This document shows, in pieces, positions 1-6,294 of a stretch of DNA of 6,479 bases. The stretch's first letter is position 1. Each line of letters opens with the position of its first letter. The notes under the pieces are model-generated. The model was given only the letters and a program-made list of their open reading frames with translations, did no database searches and had not been told where the DNA came from. This DNA comes from Candidatus Nanohaloarchaea archaeon. GTDB lineage: Archaea > EX4484-52 > GLR71. The stretch is from the NCBI GenBank assembly GCA_030671745.1, contig DAOVHT010000058.1:1-6479 (forward strand), given 5' to 3'. Both the position numbers and the translations under genes were made by a program.

Positions 1-1095
1 ATATGTGTCTTCTTTTTTGCCTGTGTTCTTTATATCGACTTCAAAACCGGTTGATGCACCAGGACAAACTGCTGTTTCTGTCTTGTCTGCTATGATCTCT
101 ACTGTGTAGCACTGCTCAACTGTTATTGTGCCGTATGCGGTATCTTGAGCATTTTCTGATTTGATTGTGATGCTGTAATCAAGGTCTCCAATATCAATAT
201 TTGTTGTTGAGATCTCAAGATATGTCTCTGCAACTTCTTTTGATTCAAGTTCAAGTTCTTCATTGTTGAAGTATGCATTTTCAGTATCTGTTGCAAGTGT
301 GAATGTCTCTGTCTTGTAACCTGTGTTTTTTGCAGTCACTACAATCTTTGCAGTGTCGCCTTTACAGACAGTCATCTGTGGTGGGATGTTAAGTACTGCA
401 ATGCCGTAGCATGCGCCTTCAGAAACAACTTCCACTTCTGTAGTTCCAGTTGCATAAGATGTTGTTGACTGCGCTTTTATGGTTACTGTCTCTTTACTTT
501 TTGCGACAGGTATTGATAATGTTGCTGTCTTTTCATCATTTGATGTGATCGTTAATCTATCTGTATCAAATGTACCTGTTGTTGAAGTCAATATGAATGT
601 CTCTTCAGTCTTTCCTGTGTTTGATAATGTTATGTCAACAGTCTCTGTTTCACCGATGCAAGCATCTATCTGTCCTGTTGCTGCTGTAATCTCTACTCCA
701 TGGCATTTCATGACCACAAAGTCCATGTTGTCTTCGTATTTTTGGTCTTTGTCTGAATCGGGTGTTGCAGTTAAAGTGATTGTGTACTGTCCTTGTTCTG
801 CGTCAATTGCCGGTTTTATCCATAGTGCAAATGTTTTTGATCTGCCTGCATCAAGAATGATGATTTCGTTACCGATAGTTATCCAGCCACTGTCTGAAGT
901 TATTGTGTATCTGTCAGTTTCAGTACCTAGATTCTTTATTGTTGCAGTGATCATCGTGTCTTCTATCGGGCAGGATGCTGCGGTCTGCGCACTCAATTCA
1001 AGAGCTGCATTGTAATCAGTACCAAGAACAGGCTGTACCATTGCCAGCATAATCATTATACTTAATGCGAAAAAAGCGTATTTATTCATTTTCAT
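1..1095 (-). CDS. Secreted surface protein with cysteine-stapled Ig-like (NEW3-type) repeats, C-terminus beyond the window
   Basis: The frame runs open from ATG at 1095 to base 1 (365 codons, no stop), so the C-terminus is missing. Residues 1-25 form a Sec signal peptide (short basic start, hydrophobic core, likely cleavage near VLG/TD). The mature part is a tandem array of beta-sandwich repeats of about 100 residues, each with the pattern Cys-x14-Cys, then a GDT/GET turn, then (K/S)NTG and ETF. Cysteine pairs are C131/C146, C229/C244 and C329/C344, all exactly 15 apart; the first repeat keeps only C42. The Asn-Thr-Gly strand and the later 'G-Y-x-I-T' strand (Gly102 to Thr107) resemble the NEW3/COG1470 family of Ig-like domains. 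I found no N-x-S/T sequon in the visible part. The start is supported by GGTGA six bases upstream and by a TATA box. Structural or adhesive envelope role is inferred; no catalytic motif is visible. The lost end may hold an anchor. Confidence 0.9.
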   Translation of the reverse strand, partial: MKMNKYAFFALSIMIMLAMVQPVLGTDYNAALELSAQTAASCPIEDTMITATIKNLGTETDRYTITSDSGWITIGNEIIILDAGRSKTFALWIKPAIDAEQGQYTITLTATPDSDKDQKYEDNMDFVVMKCHGVEITAATGQIDACIGETETVDITLSNTGKTEETFILTSTTGTFDTDRLTITSNDEKTATLSIPVAKSKETVTIKAQSTTSYATGTTEVEVVSEGACYGIAVLNIPPQMTVCKGDTAKIVVTAKNTGYKTETFTLATDTENAYFNNEELELESKEVAETYLEISTTNIDIGDLDYSITIKSENAQDTAYGTITVEQCYTVEIIADKTETAVCPGASTGFEVDIKNTGKKEDTY

Positions 1096-1101
1096 ATCAA
1101 T

Positions 1102-1108
1102 TCACCAC
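1102..1108 (-). promoter_or_regulatory. Shine-Dalgarno GTGGTGA of the cysteine-repeat gene
   Basis: On the minus strand GTGGTGA lies six bases before the ATG at 1095. Its GGTGA core is complementary to the conserved archaeal 16S rRNA 3' end. The same seven bases occur just before the start of the next gene upstream, which supports both assignments. Confidence 0.7.
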
Positions 1109-1138
1109 TGGTTAGAGTTAAAATATATTTACGTTATG

Positions 1139-1154
1139 TATATTTATAAATATA
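1139..1154 (-). promoter_or_regulatory. Archaeal TATA box within a perfect 16-bp palindrome
   Basis: The bases TATATTTATAAATATA read identically on both strands and contain TTTATAAA/TATAAATA, a near-ideal archaeal TATA box. The box is about 50 bases ahead of the ATG at 1095, so transcription would start near 1120, giving a leader of about 25 bases that contains the GTGGTGA site. A clear purine-rich BRE is not obvious upstream. The spacer is 75 bases (1096-1170) and holds nothing else apparent; no long T-run ends the preceding gene here. Confidence 0.7.
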
Positions 1155-1170
1155 ACTACTTCTGTGTGTT

Positions 1171-2532
1171 CTATAATACTATATTGCTCCATGGGACAAG
1201 ATGTGCAGTTTCATTGCCTGTGTTTCTTTTTGCTCTTGAAGGAGCATTATCATGTATCTGTTTTAGCATGCTTGCTGTCGGTCTTTCAATATCTGAAAGC
1301 TCAAGAGGTCTGATTGTTTTCTTTGTTATCCTGTTTGCGAGTCCCATGATGATCACTATTGCAAATATGGTCAGTAACATAATCATCAACTGTGTGTTGG
1401 CAGGACTTAAAAATGGTTGGGATATTGTCTCTTTCAGATTATCATTCTCGCTTACGAAAAGCGTGAGCGGTATCTCTTTTATAATTCGTTCTTCGTTTCT
1501 TACATATATTATGCCATAATATCTGCCGGGCTTGTCGTCTATGCTGAAATAGATAGGCAATATCTTGCTTTTTCCGGATCTTATAACTTCCGGTTCCGGC
1601 AAGAATATGTTCTTGTCCTGGAAGTCGCTGTCTACTGAAAAAAGATGGCTTACGTTCTCATTGTTTGTGATAGTCAAGCGTAACAGGTTGCTTTCATACT
1701 GGTTTACATCAAGCTCTTTGTTGCTTGTCTCAACCTTTATGTGGTTGAATTCTATTTCTTCCTCAATCTCTTTTATTTCTGTAGGGATATCTCCTATATC
1801 TGGTTGTATCTCTTCTTTTACTGGTTCAATGATTGTGATTATTACGTCTTTTTTCGGTTCTTTAGGCAATATCTCTATCTCTTCGGCTTTTGGTGCAATG
1901 TTTACAATCTTGTGTCTCTTGGAGTCGCCCACGATGACTGTCAGCACATGGTCTCCGATCTTCTCTATTTTTACAAATGAAGAATAATAGCCGTTTATGT
2001 CTGCAATCGTTGTTGTCTTTGGCATGCCGTCAACATGGATCTCAATAATCTCGTCTGTCGGGTCGACATAGCCGAATATGTGTATGTTGTCGCCGGGCAT
2101 TGCTTCTTTCGGATAGATGTTCATAGTAAGGTCTGGTGTCGGTTTCTTCTCAAGGATCTCAAATTTTTCTGTCTTGCTGTCTTCAGCCTTTATCACGCTT
2201 GTCCCTCTGTATATCCTTGTGATCACTTCTGCTGTGTGTATACCGATCTCCATGTCTTCAGTATCATGACTATATGTGTATGACTCTGATCTTTCAGAAT
2301 AGTATCTTGTTATTTTTCTCTCAAGATTGCCGTCTATATAGAAACTCAATGTGACTTTTGATTCGTCTTCGGCTGTCTCGACGTCAAAGTCGACAGTTAT
2401 CTGTATCGTGTCGCCTTCGTATATCTTTCTTGGGGATATGTCTATGTCTGATATCGATATGTCTGTTACGGCATAGGCCGATCCTGACAGTATCACTAAG
2501 AATAGAATTGTGCTGAGTATAATATTTTTCAT
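1171..2532 (-). CDS. Membrane-anchored surface protein with three Ig-like domains and a long cytoplasmic tail
   Basis: This is a 453-residue protein with no cysteines. In order it has a Sec signal peptide (1-21, ending SGSAYA), an Ig-like domain (about 24-128), a second one (about 133-213) with the VDG...TTTIADINGYY...GDHVLTV pattern of bacterial/archaeal Ig-like folds, a Glu/Lys/Pro-rich linker (about 214-262), a third NEW3-like domain (about 265-361), one transmembrane helix (about 380-399) and a 54-residue cytoplasmic tail rich in basic residues. I chose ATG at 2532 because GGTGA then sits five bases upstream, matching the neighbour's spacing. ATG at 2535 is possible. GTG at 2544 opens the longest frame but is itself part of the Shine-Dalgarno sequence. 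It has its own promoter. Function is not recognisable beyond an extracellular rod or adhesin tethered to the membrane; the tail could contact a cytoplasmic partner (inference). Confidence 0.9.
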   Translation of the reverse strand: MKNIILSTILFLVILSGSAYAVTDISISDIDISPRKIYEGDTIQITVDFDVETAEDESKVTLSFYIDGNLERKITRYYSERSESYTYSHDTEDMEIGIHTAEVITRIYRGTSVIKAEDSKTEKFEILEKKPTPDLTMNIYPKEAMPGDNIHIFGYVDPTDEIIEIHVDGMPKTTTIADINGYYSSFVKIEKIGDHVLTVIVGDSKRHKIVNIAPKAEEIEILPKEPKKDVIITIIEPVKEEIQPDIGDIPTEIKEIEEEIEFNHIKVETSNKELDVNQYESNLLRLTITNNENVSHLFSVDSDFQDKNIFLPEPEVIRSGKSKILPIYFSIDDKPGRYYGIIYVRNEERIIKEIPLTLFVSENDNLKETISQPFLSPANTQLMIMLLTIFAIVIIMGLANRITKKTIRPLELSDIERPTASMLKQIHDNAPSRAKRNTGNETAHLVPWSNIVL

Positions 2533-2537
2533 CATTT

Positions 2538-2544
2538 TCACCAC
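2538..2544 (-). promoter_or_regulatory. Shine-Dalgarno GTGGTGA deciding the start of the 453-residue protein
   Basis: GTGGTGA on the minus strand is identical to the site before the gene starting at 1095. Measured from the GGT core, there are 7 bases to the ATG at 2532 and only 4 to the ATG at 2535; the two other well-supported genes here both have 8. This favours 2532 and argues against using the overlapping GTG at 2544 as the initiator. Confidence 0.65.
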
Positions 2545-2570
2545 TTATTGAAGATATATGCATTATTAAT

Positions 2571-2578
2571 CTTATAAA
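2571..2578 (-). promoter_or_regulatory. Archaeal TATA box of the 453-residue surface protein
   Basis: TTTATAAG on the minus strand matches the archaeal TATA consensus. It lies about 40 bases ahead of the coding start, predicting a transcription start near 2550 and a leader of under 20 bases that still includes GTGGTGA. It follows directly after the likely terminator of the preceding gene, as expected for an independent transcription unit. Confidence 0.6.
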
Positions 2579-2607
2579 GGTATCACTTAGTTTTAACTAT
2601 GGAGTAG

Positions 2608-2640
2608 TATAAAATAAAATGTAAAAAAAGAAAAGATAAG
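2608..2640 (-). terminator. Oligo-T transcription terminator after the 1213-residue gene
   Basis: Downstream of the TAA at 2651 the minus strand reads as several T-runs, including seven consecutive T at 2629-2623 flanked by T4 and further T4 runs. Archaeal RNA polymerase commonly terminates at such runs without a stem-loop. No strong GC hairpin precedes it, although A6 at 2643-2648 could pair weakly with the T-run. Confidence 0.65.
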
Positions 2641-2650
2641 GGTTTTTTGA

Positions 2651-5600
2651 TTATTTTTTTATGACACTCGCGCGTATCGTTTCTCTTTTGATGTATACTG
2701 CAATTATTATTAACAATATCAATAGGTATATAATTGTGTTTGCGCTTCCTATTGTTGATAAAAAGTTGCCTGTCGGTGCGTCAATCACAGTTACATCTGT
2801 CGGTTCTTTATCTTCTTTGTATTCTGTTGGTGCGTATTGGTATACAAGGACCTCTTTTGAGTATAGTGTCTCACCATTGTGCATTATCGCGATGCTGTGT
2901 GTACCTTCATCAAGACCTTCTATCTTGTATGTGATTGAAAAGCAATCATTCTCATCCAAGTCTTGTGTCTTTACGATTTCATCGTCTATTGCAAGGTCAA
3001 CAGTGTCGGATTGCGGGTCTGTCAGGCATCCTTTCAATGTTATTGTCTGACCTATGTATAAACTGTCTGCGAGTTCTGTTTCAGGAATGTATATTGTTGT
3101 CAGGTTCTCTTCGGTTGTGTTTTCTGTTTCGTTGGTCTCTGCAGGAGGTATATAGCTACTCCTGCTACTTGATCTTGATGAGCTTCCACCATCGTTAGTC
3201 TCTGTTGTTACAGTTATTGTTCCTGATAGATTATTGTTTGATGTATTCTGATCATTTGGTATGTATGCTGACAGTTTCAATGTATGTGTACCTTCGGAAG
3301 CGGTCCATCCAAATTCAATTCCGGTTGTGTTCCCGCTTGTAAGGTCATATGTTTTTGTGGCTATGATGTTCCCATCTATCGATAATGTGACATTTATTCC
3401 GTTCTCGTCGTATAGGCCTGCGTTTTCAAGCAATCCAGAGATAAGTATAGTGTTGCCTGTGTTTGCGCTGGCAGGAGCATTGAAACCACTAAGGCGTACG
3501 TCATGGTCATACCTGACATCAAAATTGATCTTATCTGAAAATTGATGCTGTATTTCTGTAATTGTTATCTGTGGATTAAATGTACCTGTAGCTGTTGCAT
3601 TCAATGTCCATGTGATTGTTGTTTCCTGATTTATCTCAAGTGCGCCAATGTCTATTGTCTGGGGTGTAATAAATTCAAGACCTTCTACGCCTGAGATCTG
3701 TGCTAGTGTGTTTATTGAAGCATCAGTACCTATGTTCTTTATCTTTGCGGTTATATCAAATGTGGTACCGTATGGTATTGTTTCATTCACATCTGATTCA
3801 ATTGTGATGAATGGCTGTACTGGTTCAGGGAGGTCAAGTATGTTTATCATGACACTTTCTGATGCATTGTATTCTGGTTCAAAAAGGCTTATGATTGTCA
3901 TGTTTATCTGTTTTGGACCTGATGATGTGCTATTGATGATCCATTCTTGCTTTATTGGTGGCGTCCCGTTTACAGTTGGTTCTATGTCTCCAAGCAATAC
4001 TGGGTTTGTTGATGATGTCTCAAGACCTGTTTCCAGAGCGATCTCTGCTTTTGTTGCAAGTGATGTGCTATTTCCGGTATTATAGATTACAGCGGTCACT
4101 AAAAATGATCGTCCAAGTGACATGTTGAAAGGAGCTATAGGGCTTACAGAAAGGTCAATGTATAGATGTGTATCCTTTATTACTATTGTCTTTTCCTGTG
4201 TTATCTCATCAACTGTGATGTATATTGTTCCTGTCCCTGAACTTATGCCCTCAATATCAAAATCAATCCATGATGCATTCTGCTCTGTTGTGTTTGCATA
4301 TATTGTAGTTATCTCTTTTGAGGATGGACCTACTATTGCTAGGTTCGGCGTTGTTGATATCTCTATTGTGGCATCGTTACCATTTACAATACCTCTGTTG
4401 TATATGCCTATTGCAACTTGGGTTGAATCTCCTTTGACAAGCTCGTCAGGGGATGCAATCCTGAATTCGTATATCGGTATCGGTGTGGATTGGACATAGA
4501 TTTTTGAAGTCTCAATCTGACTATTATAGTCTGCTTCTATGTCTATGACATAGTCGCCCCACCATGTGGCTTCCAGTTCAAGTTCATAAGTGTGATTGTC
4601 TCCTGCAATAATTGTTATGTTGTCTTCTGTGTTTCCAGATACAAGTGTCAACCTTTCAGGGATGGTTATTGTCAATGTACCTTCTGCGGTTGAATATCCA
4701 TAGTTCTCAAGGGTTATGTTGATTGTGAACCTGTCTGTCTGGTTGATTGTTATGTTGTCTGTATGTATTGCAATGTATGGTTTTGTGTCTATTTCAAATG
4801 ATGTCATGTTTGATTCTTGGTTTGCGTTTGCATAGTTGTCTTGACATCTTGCATAGTATGTGTATATACCATCAACAAGAGTCAGTTCTTGTGTATGATC
4901 TGTTGTGCCTGTTGCGGTGAATGTGTTTGCCATTGCGCTGTAATCTGTATCGGTTGTGTCATATTTACAGGTTGCATCTTCATCGGTTGTGGCTTCAAGG
5001 TTGAATGTGTTTACATGTTGGTCTTCTGTCGGCATGAATGTAAGTATTTGTGGGGGCGTTGTGTCTAGAGCTGTTATTGTCATAGGTCCGTCTATGACTG
5101 TGGGATTTGTAAGTCCGTCACATAGGGCGCTTGCACAAACACCAGTCACTGTTACAGTATATGTATCGGGGGTTTGCGGTGTCCATTCAAAGCTGTAAGT
5201 CTCTGCGTCAATTGCGTTTGTATTGGCAGAAATCGTTTTAGTATCTGAATATACTGTGGCGTCTGAGCTGTCTTTTATCGTGTAAGTAACACCTGTTTCA
5301 GTCGGTGTAAGGACATAACTTCCAGCACCCATGACTTCATCATTTGCATGATTGCTTATTTTATTATAGCTTATTGTTACCTGTTCATTTATCTCAGGTT
5401 GTGGGTCTGATGCTGAAAGACCATTAAGTATTGTGTAACATTCATTTCTTGGTGCTTCTGCATATACTAATATATCACTTTTTTCTGTTGTCTGCGGGTC
5501 TGATGAAAGACATTTAGCATCCGTTGCAGTGCTTGTTGCTATGATCTTATATGTACCTGCTTCGGCAGGTGTCCATGTGAATTCAACTGTTATCGAATCA

Positions 5601-6292
5601 CTGTAAGGGATAAGTTCAACAGAACTGTTTGTATAAACAATATCGTCAGAACTATTATATACTGTCATTGTTACAGTCGTCTCAACCGAATATTGGTCTT
5701 CTATCTGTGATGGTATGTGTTCAAGAGGCCCAGCGGATTCTATTGCTGAATATGTTGTTGCGTCAAGACTTGCATCTATATTGATAATTAAAGGTATGTT
5801 TGCTTGCGCAGCATTTAGGACTGTCAGGTTGTTTATAGCTGATATACATGACTGTTTCTTTGTAAGGTAATTAGTCCATGCGTCTACTGTTCCTGTTCCA
5901 GCCCATGTTATTTTTGCTCTTTCATTTGGAATATATCCGTTTTTATATACATAGAGACCATATCCATATTCTGTGTTCGGGTGGGTTGTAGGATATATTA
6001 CGTTTACTGTATCTGAAGTTCCTGTAGTCAATACTGGTGCGTTATTTATGTCTGCTATAACATTCCCGTTAGACAAATCTAAAGCATGACTTACAGTAGC
6101 ACAATCTTCGCTTGAACAGACGAAACCTATTATGTTTACATCCGTTACGGGATCTGTGGTCTTAAGGACATCACCATTTGTTAAGATCTCTCCATAACGC
6201 ATGATATTTGGCTCTGTAACTGTTGCAGAGACCATGGATGTTGTTAGGATGAGCGTTAAAAATATTGTAAAGATCATGTTTCGTATATTCAT
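2651..6292 (-). CDS. Giant membrane-anchored surface glycoprotein with tandem Ig-like/CARDB domains
   Basis: This is a 1213-residue type I membrane protein. Residues 1-23 are a signal peptide (cleavage after VSA). Residues 24-197 form a unique N-terminal region with a CSSEDC motif (C59/C64). Two related Ig-like domains (198-277 and 281-405) share an F-x-WTP...TY signature and cysteine positions. Residues 409-503 are an FN3/Ig-like module with the TTDEDATCKY...YYARC pattern (C442/C483). About five CARDB/NEW3/DUF11-like domains fill 505-1031; the last ends with the CARDB-type W-x-A-x-x-G-T-H-x-L and an Asn-rich turn. A Ser/Arg then Thr/Glu linker (1032-1066), a final Ig-like domain (1067-1150, C1089/C1117), a stalk, a transmembrane helix (1184-1201) and a basic tail follow. 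It carries about 26 N-x-S/T sequons. ATG at 6292 is fixed by GGAGGT eight bases upstream. Likely an S-layer-like or adhesive envelope protein; the precise role is unknown. Domain boundaries are by eye. Confidence 0.92.
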   Translation of the reverse strand: MNIRNMIFTIFLTLILTTSMVSATVTEPNIMRYGEILTNGDVLKTTDPVTDVNIIGFVCSSEDCATVSHALDLSNGNVIADINNAPVLTTGTSDTVNVIYPTTHPNTEYGYGLYVYKNGYIPNERAKITWAGTGTVDAWTNYLTKKQSCISAINNLTVLNAAQANIPLIINIDASLDATTYSAIESAGPLEHIPSQIEDQYSVETTVTMTVYNSSDDIVYTNSSVELIPYSDSITVEFTWTPAEAGTYKIIATSTATDAKCLSSDPQTTEKSDILVYAEAPRNECYTILNGLSASDPQPEINEQVTISYNKISNHANDEVMGAGSYVLTPTETGVTYTIKDSSDATVYSDTKTISANTNAIDAETYSFEWTPQTPDTYTVTVTGVCASALCDGLTNPTVIDGPMTITALDTTPPQILTFMPTEDQHVNTFNLEATTDEDATCKYDTTDTDYSAMANTFTATGTTDHTQELTLVDGIYTYYARCQDNYANANQESNMTSFEIDTKPYIAIHTDNITINQTDRFTINITLENYGYSTAEGTLTITIPERLTLVSGNTEDNITIIAGDNHTYELELEATWWGDYVIDIEADYNSQIETSKIYVQSTPIPIYEFRIASPDELVKGDSTQVAIGIYNRGIVNGNDATIEISTTPNLAIVGPSSKEITTIYANTTEQNASWIDFDIEGISSGTGTIYITVDEITQEKTIVIKDTHLYIDLSVSPIAPFNMSLGRSFLVTAVIYNTGNSTSLATKAEIALETGLETSSTNPVLLGDIEPTVNGTPPIKQEWIINSTSSGPKQINMTIISLFEPEYNASESVMINILDLPEPVQPFITIESDVNETIPYGTTFDITAKIKNIGTDASINTLAQISGVEGLEFITPQTIDIGALEINQETTITWTLNATATGTFNPQITITEIQHQFSDKINFDVRYDHDVRLSGFNAPASANTGNTILISGLLENAGLYDENGINVTLSIDGNIIATKTYDLTSGNTTGIEFGWTASEGTHTLKLSAYIPNDQNTSNNNLSGTITVTTETNDGGSSSRSSSRSSYIPPAETNETENTTEENLTTIYIPETELADSLYIGQTITLKGCLTDPQSDTVDLAIDDEIVKTQDLDENDCFSITYKIEGLDEGTHSIAIMHNGETLYSKEVLVYQYAPTEYKEDKEPTDVTVIDAPTGNFLSTIGSANTIIYLLILLIIIAVYIKRETIRASVIKK

Positions 6293-6294
6293 AA

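Noticed and set aside
479..1015. Plus-strand open frame of 178 codons
   Set aside because: It lies wholly antisense to the cysteine-repeat gene, which has a signal peptide, repeats, promoter and Shine-Dalgarno site. The Val/Ser/Phe-rich translation is what the complement of Thr/Asn/Ile-rich codons gives.
1..1095. DNA-level tandem repeat in the cysteine-repeat gene
   Set aside because: Repeats are clear in the protein, but at the base level only short matches (such as AACACAGG) recur; it is an old, diverged duplication, not a fresh DNA repeat.
1096..1170. Terminator of the 453-residue gene
   Set aside because: Only short T-runs and no stem-loop are present between its stop and the next gene, so read-through into the cysteine-repeat gene cannot be excluded, but no terminator can be called.
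1136..1519. Plus-strand open frame of 127 codons starting in the spacer with apparent membrane segments
   Set aside because: Mostly antisense to the transmembrane helix and tail of the 453-residue gene; apparent hydrophobicity mirrors that. No Shine-Dalgarno sequence before its ATG.
3648..4085. Plus-strand open frame of 145 codons with a hydrophobic look
   Set aside because: Antisense to the conserved Ig-like domains of the giant protein, with no ribosome-binding site or domain of its own.
4817..5068. Plus-strand cysteine-rich small open frame
   Set aside because: Cysteines come from TGT/TGC, the complement of ACA/GCA codons for Thr and Ala in the giant gene. No independent support.
2651..6292. 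Bacterial lipobox or LPxTG sortase signal in the giant protein
   Set aside because: There is no Cys right after the signal peptide core and no LPxTG; the C-terminus is a plain helix with a basic tail, apart from the PTGNF motif noted separately.
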